From Flaccisagitta enflata (Eukaryota; Chaetognatha; Sagittoidea; Aphragmophora), in contig OZ231126.1 of assembly GCA_965153355.1 (NCBI GenBank), positions 26,164,001-26,228,000 on the forward strand: a stretch of 64,000 nt of DNA, written 5' to 3'. A model generated the notes under the pieces. It had not been told where the DNA came from, made no database searches, and worked only from the letters and a program-made list of their open reading frames with translations. The position numbers were made by a program, and so were the translations under genes. This document shows, piece after piece, positions 46,318 to 61,554 of the stretch (position 1 is the first letter of the stretch; the number at the start of each line of letters is the position of its first letter).

Positions 46318-47103
46318 GTCGAACGGCGTTGTCGAACGGCGTTGTCGAACGGCGTTGTCGAACGGCGTTGTCGAATGACGTTGTCGAATGGCGTTGTCGA
46401 ATGGCGTTGTCAAACGGCGTTGTCGAACGGCGTTGTCGAACGGCGTTGTCGAACGGCGTTGTCGAACGGCGTTGTCAAACGGCGTTGTCGAACGGCGTTG
46501 TCGAACGGCGTTGTCGAACGGCGTTGTCGAACGGCGTTGTCGAACGGCGTTGTCGAACGGCGTCGTCGAACGGCGTCGTCAAACGGCGTCGTCAAACGGC
46601 GTCGTCAAACGGCGTCGTCAAACGGCGTTGTCAAACGGCGTTGTCAAACGGCGTTGTCGAACGGCGTTGTCGAACGGCGTTGTCAAACGGCGTTGTCAAA
46701 CGGCGTTGTCGAACGGCGTTGTCGAACGGCGTTGTCGAACGGCGTTGTCAAACGGCGTTGTCAAACGGCGTTGTCAAACGGCGTTGTCAAACGGCGTTGT
46801 CAAACGGCGTTGTCAAACGGCGTTGTCAAACGGCGTTGTCAAACGGCGTTGTCAAACGGCGTTGTCAAACGGCGTTGTCAAACGGCGTTGTCAAACGGCG
46901 TTGTCAAACGGCGTTGTCAAACGGCGTTGTCAAACGGCGTTGTCAAACGGCGTTGTCAAACGGCGTTGTCGAACGGCGTTGTCAAATGGCGTTGTTGAAC
47001 GGCAATGTTGTCGGCGTTGTCAAACGGCGTTGTCAAATGGTGTTGTCAAAAGCCGTTGTCAAATACCGTTGTCAAACAGTGTTGTCAAATGGTCTTGTCA
47101 AAT
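46318..47103. repeat. 13-bp minisatellite, about 60 units
   Basis: Unit GTYRAACGGCGTT. GTCGAACGGCGTT dominates at the left, GTCGTC-type units lie around 46560-46617, and GTCAAACGGCGTT is nearly homogeneous from about 46743 to 46960. The last ten units degrade (GTCAAATGGTGTT, GTCAAAAGCCGTT). Because 13 is 3n+1 and no rotation creates a stop, all three forward frames stay open and encode the same 13-residue periodic peptide (SNGVVERRCRTAL). I interpret it as a non-coding array rather than three genes. Confidence 0.95.
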
Positions 47104-47138
47104 AGCGGTCAAATAGGGGTTGAGAGATAAGCTGCTTT

Positions 47139-47800
47139 GTTCATATACATAGGTTGAGCCGTTTAATTTTGAGTCTACATACCAAATTTTAACCAAATCG
47201 ATTGAGAATTGTTCAAGTTATGCACATTTTTCACTTTTAAGGTGGTAGGCTGGTAGGCTGGTTGGGTGGTAGGCCGGTTAGCATGCTAAAATCTTTACAA
47301 ATCAAATACATATGTTGAGTCCTTCCATTTAGAGAAAACATACCAAGTTTTAACCAAATCGGTTGAAAAATGCAGAAGTTATGCATGTTTTTCACTTTTC
47401 GGCTGGTAGGCTGGTTGGGTGGTAGGCCGGTTTGGCCGGTTAGCATGCTAAAATCTTTACAATTCAAATACATATGTTGAGTCCTTCCATTTAGAGACTA
47501 CATTCCAAGTTTCAACCAAATCAGTTGAAAAATGCAAAAGTTATGCACGTTTTTCACTTTTCGGCTGGTAGGCTGGTTGGGTGGTAGGCCGGTTTGGCCA
47601 GTTAGCATGCTAAAATCTTTACAATTCAAATACATATGTTGAGTCCTTCCATTTAGAGGCTACATACCAAGTTTCAACCAAATCGGTTGAAAAATGCCAA
47701 AGTTATGCACATTTTTCACTTTTAGGCTGGTAGGCTGGTTGGGTCGGTTGGGTGGGTCGGATCATAACATACGCATAGGCCGCAAAGCGGCTTACCCTAG
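47139..47800. repeat. 162-bp satellite, about four units
   Basis: TTTTTCACTTTT recurs at 47231, 47392, 47554 and 47716 (spacing 161-162). Each unit carries GGCTGGTTGGGTGGTAGGCC, TTAGCATGCTAAAATCTTTA, CATATGTTGAGTCCTTCCAT and CCAAATCGGTTGAAAAATGC. TTAGCATGCTAA is a perfect 12-bp palindrome in each full unit. Edge units are diverged. Confidence 0.92.
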
Positions 47801-47871
47801 TACAACTTCCCTCCAAATATGAAGCAAATTGGTCAAGGCGTTCAAAAGTTAGCCCATTTTTAAAAGTGTGG

Positions 47872-47877
<6 letters not shown>

Positions 47878-47915
<38 letters not shown>

Positions 47916-48027
47916 GACACCCACCCGCCTCGAATTATAGTCCGCGTCGGAATGGTATTCCGTCGCGGACAAAAAAAAGAAAGAAAGAAAGAAAAAAAGA
48001 AAAAAAAAAGAAAGAAAGAAAGAAAGC

Positions 48028-48099
<72 letters not shown>

Positions 48100-48140
48100 C
48101 AGAAAGAAAGAAAGCAAGAAGAGAAAGAAAGTAAGAAATA
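47878..48140. repeat. (GACAAC)n and (AAAG)n
   Basis: A hexanucleotide (GACAAC)n tract at 47878-47919 and, after 50 bp, an (AAAG)n array at 47969-48140. Confidence 0.95.
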
Positions 48141-48423
48141 ACCGCAATTCAATCGCCAAGAATTATGTCAGATAGAAAGGTGCTCTGAAAAGTTAATTTG
48201 CATATTGCAGATATATAAAGCAATCCACAATTTTTTTCTCCTTCTAGACAAAAATATCATGCAGACATAAGCTGTAAGGGTACAATTTGAAATAAAATCT
48301 TTAAACTCTACGACCTTAATCGGGCATAAAGGTTGTCTTCTGCCCAAATGAATTGACCAAAGACGGAATCAAACACAACGATTGAGAAGATTTCAGAGAT
48401 TTTTACAGAATGAAATGGATCAC

Positions 48424-48611
48424 CTTGTATACTGGAATTGGCACGCGAAAGAATACTGACATGAGCATAGGCGCTCGAGCCGGCCTTGCGCCAAGTCTAA
48501 TCAGCGACCCTCCTCCGATCAAATAGTTGTGAATTAAGGCGCCGAGTCCGTTTGTTGAAAGCCGCGCTTTACAGGACCGGTCCGGTAAGACAAGGCCTAG
48601 CAAAGCCATCA
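48424..48611 (-). CDS. Candidate internal exon, product unknown
   Basis: Minus-strand segment of 188 bp between TTTTGCGTAG (acceptor-like, preceded by T-rich sequence) and a donor-like AAG|GTGATC. The frame contains ALLGLVLPDRSCKARLSTNG, then LGALIHNYLIGGGSLIRLGA and MLMSVFFRVPIPVYK. Codon and base composition are balanced and repeat-free, unlike most frames in this window. No domain is recognised, and partner exons were not found, so this is only a candidate. Confidence 0.25.
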
Positions 48612-49892
<1,281 letters not shown>

Positions 49893-50055
49893 TTTACACC
49901 ATCTTATCAGTGATTTCCATTTTTTCCTTCACATAGACTCGAATTTTTGTGAGATTCAAGCAGAAAAAAAGTTTGTTGTTGGCCGTAAAATCTGTTTTCT
50001 TCTCGACCTTTCATCGCCTCATCTTCATGCTCCATTACAATCGTACTTTTAGTCC

Positions 50056-50063
50056 GTTGTTGT

Positions 50064-50152
<89 letters not shown>

Positions 50153-50210
50153 TTGCTTTTGTTTTTGTTGTTTTTGCTTTTGTTTTTGTTGTTGTTGTTG
50201 TTCTTTTCTT
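50056..50210. repeat. (GTT)n microsatellite
   Basis: GTT array grading into TTTTGTTGTTTTTGC units. Confidence 0.95.
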
Positions 50211-50447
50211 GGTTCTTTTTTTTTCTTTTTGTCATTATCAGGTCAGATCATAGTCTCGGTCGTTGATGTTGTTGTTATTAAGTAAATAAGTTAGTGGGTT
50301 TGCTCTATCTATACCACCTGTTTGGATCCCCCCGTGGCCTGTATTTGGACCCCCTCTCTGCTTGGATCTCCCTATCCTTGTTCAAATCTCCCTTTGCTTG
50401 ATTTCCCGTGACTCGGTTTTCCTTTGTGTGAATTCCAGCGTCATTCT

Positions 50448-51655
<1,208 letters not shown>

Positions 51656-51803
51656 CGAACGAACGCAGACACCGACGACGAGTACACCAACAACGACATG
51701 GCCTTGAACGTGATTGAAGTCCCGGAGGGTCACGTCACGCCATCGCGTCATCATGCACACTCTTGTCCTTGATTTCATTCTCATGTTAATCATCTTTTTC
51801 TCA

Positions 51804-51805
51804 TT

Positions 51806-51841
<36 letters not shown>

Positions 51842-51850
51842 TCCTTCTTG

Positions 51851-51936
<86 letters not shown>

Positions 51937-51952
51937 ACCTGTCCTTTCTTTT

Positions 51953-52037
<85 letters not shown>

Positions 52038-52101
52038 ACCTGTCCTTTCTTTCTATCTTTCTTTCTTTCTTTTTTTCTATCTTTCTTTCTACCTGTCCTT
52101 C

Positions 52102-52167
<66 letters not shown>

Positions 52168-52168
52168 G
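51804..52168. repeat. (TTTC)n array with recurring TACCTGTCC interruption
   Basis: A 365-bp TTTC array in which the same interruption CTACCTGTCC occurs three times (about 51936, 52036, 52091). This implies block duplication inside the array and not independent mutation. Confidence 0.95.
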
Positions 52169-52265
52169 TTTTCCTTTTTAATCGAAATTTGACCCGGCTT
52201 CTGGTTGACCTGAGTTGCAACTTCGACCTCGACGCGACTCGAGTTTTTTTTCTTTCTAAACCCTC

Positions 52266-54062
<1,797 letters not shown>

Positions 54063-54065
54063 TAC

Positions 54066-55108
54066 TTACAGACGAAAGTGAAATACAAGAAGTTAACCCC
54101 CCAAAAACTGTAGCACCCCCCCTACAGCCGCAACAGCTGAATGAAAAATGGCATATGAATTAGAGAATGGAAGCTTACATCAATACAATTAGCCTCATCA
54201 GAGCGATTTTGGAATTTCAATCTTAGTAAAAAATTACAGCTTAAAAACTGGTTAAAATTAACATTTTTTAAATAGTAGTATAAATGCAATTTTTTTATTA
54301 GTTTTTTGCTATAATTTTTTACTGGGAATGAAACTCCAAAATCGCTCTGATGGGGCTACTTGTATTGATAGTTATAAGCTTCCAATCCCTACCTTATGTC
54401 TTTTTTCATTCCGCGGTTGAGGCTGTAGGGGGGCACTACCCTCTCACAGCATGTTCCGGAGAAAAGTAACATTACTGTAGGTTTTTTCATTGTTTTGTAT
54501 AGAATCTGAGCTCTATTTACTGGAACAAATAAAGATAAAATCTTGTCAAGAGCGCTTTTTGAGATTTTCATAGAAATAGATGGTTTGTACCCTTTTTTTC
54601 AATGTAGATTCTACTGGGTATTTTGAAAATCATTTTTGACAGCATATTTGAATTCCTGGTGAAATTTCCATTCATTTGATAGGTCGCACTATATAATTTT
54701 ATACAAAAATGCAATTTCCCATTTTTAAGCCACCGTTACAATTTTGCAACGGTGGCTTAAAAACTGAAAATCTTATTTCTATGTAAAAGTATATGTTGCG
54801 ACCTATCAAATGAATGGAAATTTCACCAGGAATACAAATTTGCTGACAAAAAGTATTTCTGAAATACCCAGTTGAATCTACAGGAAGAAGAAGGCTTAAA
54901 ACCACCAATTTTTATGAAAATCTCCAAAAGCGCTCTTGACAAGATTTTATCTGCATTAGTTCCAGTAAATAGAGCTCAGATTCTATACAAAACAATGAAA
55001 AAACCTACAGTAATGTTACTTTTCACCTGATCTTGTTATGAGAGGGCAGTGGGGGGGTGCTACAGTTTTCGGGGGGTTAACCTCTTGTATTTCGCTTTTG
55101 TCTGTAGA
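54066..55108. mobile_element. Family D foldback, with a second foldback inserted in its left arm
   Basis: The outer arms CTACAGACGAAAGTGAAATA/CAAGAAGTTAACCCCCC (left) and the reverse complement ending TTTTGTCTGTAG (right) pair along about 360 bp. The centre is CCACCGTT-ACAATTTTGC-AACGGTGG (54731-54757). The left arm is broken at the C-run by 54122-54436. The arms share AAGCGCT, TTTGATAGGT and CAAGATTTTATC blocks with the copy at 58226-58807. Non-coding. Confidence 0.85.
54122..54436. mobile_element. Nested foldback inside family D
   Basis: Its ends CTACAGCC and GGCTGTAG, and the flanking C-run and G-run, are inverted. Arms pair through AGAATGGAAGCTTA, ATCAATACAA and CATCAGAGCGATTTTGGA to a centre near 54280. 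The uninterrupted right arm of the host foldback shows the pre-insertion sequence, so this is a real insertion. Unclassified. Confidence 0.82.
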
Positions 55109-55674
55109 AATAAAGAAGAGACGAATTCACTATGTTTCACTCATTTTTCCCCATTTTTCGTAGTTCTTCAAAACTACTGAGGTCTTTTGTAACTTCATTT
55201 GGTAAATTCATGAGATGTTCAACACGGTAAAATTCATTGATTAAGAAAAGTAACGTGTCAATAGCCGCAAAAGGTTTTCTGGAAACAGATAAAATCGTCC
55301 GCTTCGGGCGTTGTCACAGTCATCGACAGCTTTCACTCGACGATGATGACGTACTCCGTGCTTTCAAGGTTGGATTCTCCCTCCTCTTCATGATGGCACA
55401 AGACGGGATCAAGTGCTCAGTTCAGCTGCATTCCTGAATATGAAGGATGTAAAAAGGCATGATTTGATTTAAAATTCGCTTCATAACGTTTAGATAAGTA
55501 AACAGGCAGTGCATTAATTCAAACTTACAAAATAGTTTTTTTGTCCTAAAAATTCTAATGCTCAAACGGATCGTGATGAATTTGATTGGTGTAATGAAGC
55601 AGATTTATCAATATGCAAATGTCTTTTGATCTAGGTAAATGAATTCTAAAAGTAATATAGTCATTTCAACGACA
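55109..55674. other. Unannotated intergenic DNA
   Basis: A 66-codon plus frame at 55237-55437 has no domain. Nothing supported. Confidence 0.5.
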
Positions 55675-55722
55675 GCAACAACAACAACAACACTAAAACA
55701 ACAGCAACAACAACAACAACAA

Positions 55723-55754
<32 letters not shown>
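55675..55754. repeat. (CAA)n microsatellite, imperfect
   Basis: ACAACA triplets with CAG and AAA variants. Confidence 0.94.
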
Positions 55755-55755
<1 letters not shown>

Positions 55756-55812
55756 ACAAGCAAAATCATATAGAAATATTGTATTGCACGCCTTGTTCCA
55801 TTGGCAATTGGC

Positions 55813-55813
<1 letters not shown>

Positions 55814-55869
<56 letters not shown>

Positions 55870-55900
55870 CTCTCTCCCACTCCCTCCCTCTCCCTCTCTC
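55814..55900. repeat. (TC)n microsatellite
   Basis: Perfect to about 55866, then C-interrupted. Confidence 0.95.
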
Positions 55901-55904
55901 TAAC

Positions 55905-56044
55905 ACATGTCGCGTGCGCAACACGCTGTGACGTATGCGTCACAATTGTATCGCACATGCAACATCGTGTTGCACATGCGAAACGTATTTTGCATACGCA
56001 ATACGATGTCGTATATGAGACAGAGTGTTGCGCATGCAACACTT
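55905..56044. repeat. Array of seven ~20-bp dyad-symmetric units
   Basis: Centres of symmetry recur every 19-20 bp. The clearest are GTGACG-TATG-CGTCAC (55928-55943) and GTGTTGC-GCAT-GCAACAC (56025-56042); GTGTTGC-ACAT-GCGAAAC (55967-55984) and GTATTTTGC-ATAC-GCAATAC (55985-56004) are imperfect. Arms change in step between units while the loop stays close to CAT/ATG. Confidence 0.75.
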
Positions 56045-56286
56045 TTTCATTAAAAGTGATTTTTTCTCAAAAAGAGCCAGATGAAATATCTTTTTAATGA
56101 TTGGATCTTGATATGGTCAATTCCACAATAAACCGGTCCCGCTGAAATTTATGATAGAGCAAAAGGATATTTTTTATTATGCTAATATTTTTTTTCATGA
56201 CAGAAGCTGCTGTAACACATTACCTGGGATCCAGTGCCTTGCCAATATCCTCCATACTCTATAGCAAAAAATAGGCCAAAATCACC

Positions 56287-56805
56287 GTTTTCGGGCAGTG
56301 GCCCCAATGGGGTCGATGACTTTTGTTTTCGCACATATAGGAATTTTCTCCTCTGTCCGTCCATCCATCCCCCCCCTATGTCGAGGCTCAAGTCTCAAGA
56401 CCCCAATCCCAGTCTCGTGGCTCAAATCCTAGCCTCAAGACCCATATTTTAGCCTGGAGGCCCAAATCCCATCCTTGAGGCCCAAATCCCAGCAAAGAGG
56501 CCCAGGTCCTAGCCTCAAGGATGAGATTTGGGCTTCAAGAGTAGGATATGGGCCTCCAGGCTAGGATATGGGCCTTGAGGCTAGGATTTGGGCAACGAGA
56601 CTGGCATTTGGGTCTTGAGACTGGGGTTTGGGCCTCGAGACTGGGGGGAGGGGCAAACGGGTGGACAGAAGAGAAAATTCCCAATATGTGTGAAAGCATA
56701 GGTAATCGACCCTTTTGGGGCCGCTGCTCTGCTTCCCTTTCAACTGCAAGAACAACCAAGGCAGGGCAAGGGCACCGCTGACCATCTAACACTTTTGCAA
56801 CTATT
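56287..56805 (+). mobile_element. Family B foldback element, copy 5
   Basis: TTTTCGGGCAGTGGCCCCAA with the hairpin GGCCCC-AAT-GGGGTC, then a GTCCGTCCATCC run and about 22-bp units GGCTCAAATCCTAGCCTCAA. From about 56520 the units run in reverse complement (GGCCTTGAGGCTAGGATTTG) to GGGGCCGCTGCTCTGC. The tail AAGGCAGGGCAAGGGCACCG then CTGACCA follows. Divergence between arms is higher than in the 19 kb copy. Confidence 0.82.
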
Positions 56806-57027
56806 TTTATGTCACACTGATGTTACACTTATAACCATTATGAAAAAAATGTAAAAAAATCATCAAGCCTACCCAACTATAGGTGATTTTTGTTTATTTG
56901 CAATCCCTGAGGAAGAATTAAAGATTTGATGGAGTCCAGTTGTCATTTACTATGGAAAAATTTCACTTACGGTTGATACGTCCAAAATGATGATTTTTCT
57001 GATTTTGACACATAGAAGTATCCTATA

Positions 57028-57179
57028 CTTTAAAGTAGGGATGTGGAAGCGATTGACCGCTTCCAATTTGGAGGATGGGATAGCTACTAGTATTTGAACT
57101 ACTAAATGGAAGCGGAAGCGGAAGCGGAGGCGGTGGAAGCGGCATAAAAATCGACCGCTTCCACAACCCTATTTTAAAG
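57028..57179. mobile_element. 152-bp MITE with 24-bp terminal inverted repeats
   Basis: Left CTTTAAAGTAGGGATGTGGA and right (reverse complement) CTTTAAAATAGGGTTGTGGA, each continuing AGCG, differ at two positions. The interior is GGAAGCGGAAGCGG triplet-like repeat that also pairs with the CCGCTTCC in both ends. Confidence 0.75.
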
Positions 57180-57644
57180 GGCAATATCTTAGGTATTATT
57201 GAAAATTTCTTTTTTCCCTATTTAGCGCAGACATGACCCAAGTTACATGCAGAATTTCAGACCTTTATGTCAATTCTAGCGGGAGATATTGATTTTTAGA
57301 GTGTCCTAATTTGTTAACACCTTGTTTATGTTGAACACATTTTGAGTATTAGAATATTTTTTGTTGAACACATTTTGAGTATTAGAATATTTTTTTTTAT
57401 ATGATCTATTAAAGTATCAAATTCTGAGCTCAAATTTCAGGCTATTAGGTGCAATCATTATAAAATTATAACATTTTTAACAATGTTAACAAATTCAGAC
57501 ACCTTATTTCTGCCAGATTATTGTGGAAACTGCCATATATGCTCATACCAAACTGGAGTAATAATGTTTTAAATTTTACAGTTTTACACGAGGTCGCGAG
57601 GGCCGGATTGCGAGTGAGCGAAATCATAAAACTGAGTGATATGA
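57180..57644. other. Intergenic DNA with a 33-bp tandem duplication
   Basis: GTTGAACACATTTTGAGTAT and following bases occur twice in direct succession (about 57331-57396). Nothing else recognised. Confidence 0.65.
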
Positions 57645-58042
57645 ACAAGGCTGGATACATGGCTACCCCAGTCGCGTGTGAGTGGGCAGGTGCAGTAATT
57701 GAGTTACCAGAGCATATGGGCAGGAGCAGTGAGACAAAAGACCGCAAAAACACAAAACAAGGCCGGATACACGGCCAATCCGTAGTTGCTGCTGGTGGGC
57801 AGGGGCAGTAGTGCAAGTGGGCAGGGGCAGTATATGAGTGGGCGGGGGCTGCATTGACGCCAAGCAGGAGCTGCGATGGTCAGAAATCTATTTTTCAGTC
57901 GATTTCGCGTCATCAAAATTTTTGCGTTACCTACACAGACCTTCCTACGGACACACCCTCTTATAGAGTCGCTTAGGCAGCGACTAAAAAGTAAAATGGG
58001 CGGGAAAGCGGGGTGAAGAGACGCGTAGCACGCGACTAAAAA
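57645..58042 (+). mobile_element. Family A copy 5 (outer), split by another family A element
   Basis: The left part 57645-57756 runs from ACAAGGCTGGATACATGGCT through CCAGTCGCGTGTGAGTGGGC and GGGCAGGAGCAG to ACCGCAAAAACACAAAA. It resumes at about 57991 (GTAAAATGGGCGGGAAAGCG) and ends with the hairpin GACGCGT-AGC-ACGCGACT plus AAAAA (58018-58042). The rejoined order matches copy 1. The intervening sequence is a complete second element. Confidence 0.82.
57757..57990 (+). mobile_element. Family A copy 6, inserted inside copy 5
   Basis: From AACAAGGCCGGATACACGGC through GTAGTTGCTGCTGGTGGGCA and repeated GTGGGCAGGGGCAGT boxes to the hairpin AGTCGCT-TAGGC-AGCGACT and AAAAA (57967-57990). Its ends are defined by the host copy, which fixes the family boundaries at (A)ACAAGG and GACTAAAAA. 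The stem carries a compensated change relative to the AGTCGCG form. Confidence 0.85.
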
Positions 58043-58074
58043 TGTCCTGGTGGTTCACAGGATCTGCAGTGGCA

Positions 58075-58076
<2 letters not shown>

Positions 58077-58135
<59 letters not shown>

Positions 58136-58157
58136 GCACGCACGCGCGCGCGCGCGC
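58077..58157. repeat. (CA)n-(CG)n alternating tract
   Basis: CA repeats pass through GCACGCACGC into CGCGCGCGCGCG and back to CACACA. All alternating pyrimidine-purine, a strong Z-DNA candidate. Confidence 0.95.
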
Positions 58158-58225
58158 AAACACACACAAATGCGCCAGCGTAAGAGCGGAACCTGAATCG
58201 CCTTGGACACTGTGCTTTCAAAAAG

Positions 58226-58807
58226 GATCTGAGTGAAATAACAGATAACAGTGGGTTTCTCTGCATGTTTATGTAGTGTTGAGGTGTGATAACATGTAAC
58301 TAGCCAAAATAAAATCATTCACCAAGCGCTTTTTGAGTAATCTTCAAAATGGAAAAAAAATTAGACCCATTTTCAATGAAGATTCTACTGAGTTGTATAG
58401 ACCTATTTTTTGACTCCATATTGTTAATCTATGCAAAATTCCCTTTCATTTGATAGGTGGCACTTCATACTTTTGCAAAGAATTAGAATTTTCATTTTTT
58501 GAGTCACCGTTATAAAAAAGTAACGGTGACTCAAAAAATAAAAAGTTTATTTCAAAATTAAACCATGTAGTGTGACCTATCAAATGGAAGGGAATTTTGC
58601 ATAGATTAACAATATCAAATCAAAAGATAGGTCAATACAACTCAGTAGAATTTTTATTGAAAATAAGTCAAATTTTTTTCCATTTTTAAGATTACTCAAA
58701 AAGCGCTCAGTGAATGATTTTATTTTGGCTAGTTTCATGTTATCACACCCTAACACTACACAGAAATGCAGAAAAACCCACTGTTATATGATTTTTCACT
58801 CAGATTT
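58226..58807. mobile_element. Family D foldback, copy 2
   Basis: Arms beginning GGATCTGAGTGAAATAACAG and ending in the reverse complement pair to a centre GAGTCACCGTTA-TAAAAAAG-TAACGGTGACTC (58501-58532). It shares ATTTGATAGGT, AAGCGCTTTTTGAG and the central ACCGTT/AACGGT with 54066-55108, but is otherwise diverged. Non-coding. Confidence 0.85.
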
Positions 58808-58855
58808 ATCTTGAAACCAGAGTGTGGAAGTCTCATAATTGTGTATTTCTATGTT

Positions 58856-58982
58856 GGCGTTTTTAGTCGCGGACACGCGACTCTAGAATTTGCCGTGTCG
58901 ATCGGTCGGTCGTTCGCGTAACACGTCTGTTTTCCGCTCCTGACCACCCGTCTGCGACTGGGGGAGAGTGTATACAGCCTTG
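58856..58982 (-). mobile_element. Family A copy 7, shortened
   Basis: TTTTTAGTCGCG-GACA-CGCGACT hairpin (perfect, 58865-58882), a GATCGGTCGGTCG run, CGCTCCTGACCACCCGTCTG, CGACTGGGGG and a terminal TATACAGCCTTG. The middle is shorter than in other copies. Confidence 0.78.
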
Positions 58983-59120
58983 ATTCTACTTGTATCTGCT
59001 GATCAAATATCATCAGTGACAACCAGCGAACTTTTTTTCCGAATAAATTCATTGTCAATTTGGTTAACGCCTAGATGGCATCGCGCGGTACTATAGTTCA
59101 GATTGTTCCATGTACAGAAC

Positions 59121-59307
59121 TTTTTAGTCGCATGCTAAGTGACTCTCTGTTGGTCGGTGGGTCAGTCAATTGTCCACCTTTCTACTTTTTTGGCGTTTTT
59201 TAGCGTTTCGAGCTCACTGCTCCAGCCAAAATGCTCCTGTCACTTTCTCCATCACTGCCCTCGCCCACCTCCAAGCGACTAGGGTAGCCGTGTATCCAGC
59301 CTTGTTT
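59121..59307 (-). mobile_element. Family A copy 8
   Basis: TTTTTAGTCGC-ATGCTAA-GTGACT hairpin (one wobble), a GGTCGGTGGGTCAG run, CTGCTCCAGCC, GCCCACCTCCAAGCGACTAG and GGTAGCCGTGTATCCAGCCT, then TGTTT. Confidence 0.8.
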
Positions 59308-59347
59308 CATCTACCTTCATTGGTCAGTTTGCTTCCCTAAAAGAGTG

Positions 59348-59499
<152 letters not shown>

Positions 59500-59708
59500 G
59501 TCCGCAGAATGAGTGAGAGCGTTGTCGTTGTCCTAATTGTTGGTATTGCCGCAAGCCCAAAGGAATACATGTAGACCTGCCAGTGCGTTGATGTTCGGTC
59601 AATCGCGTTCCTTGATGTTGTTCTAAGGTCATAAAAAGAACATTCATACTACGGTCAAAACCTGCTGTAACGATTATCGGCGGAATAATGTTACATCCAA
59701 TGAATCAA

Positions 59709-59888
59709 ACAAAGCCAGATTCACGGCTACCAAAGACGTGCACGGGTGGGCCGGGCAGGGGCAGTGATAAAAATACTAACTGAGCATTTAAGCAGGAGCA
59801 GTAACGCTTAGCGTTACCAACGGACCGACCATTTGACCAACTGAAGGTATGACAAAGCGGATTATAGTTGCATGCACGCAACAAAAAA
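59709..59888 (+). mobile_element. Family A copy 9
   Basis: AAACAAAGCCAGATTCACGG start, AAAGACGTGCACGGGTGGGC, AAGCAGGAGCAG, a short ACGGACCGACC run, ACAAAGCGGATTATAG and the hairpin AGTTGC-ATGCAC-GCAACA (59866-59883) then AAAAA. The stem has C-G replaced by T-A relative to copies 1-3. A perfect GTAACGC-TTA-GCGTTAC hairpin lies just inside. Confidence 0.8.
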
Positions 59889-59898
59889 TACTGACAGA

Positions 59899-61554
<1,656 letters not shown>

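Noticed and set aside
46212-47116. 297-codon repetitive protein
   Set aside because: The 13-bp unit leaves all three frames open with one peptide, so openness is no evidence of coding.
55237-55437. Exon-like segment with DDDD and Met-rich parts
   Set aside because: Alternative frames are equally open, and no consistent acceptor/donor phase was found.
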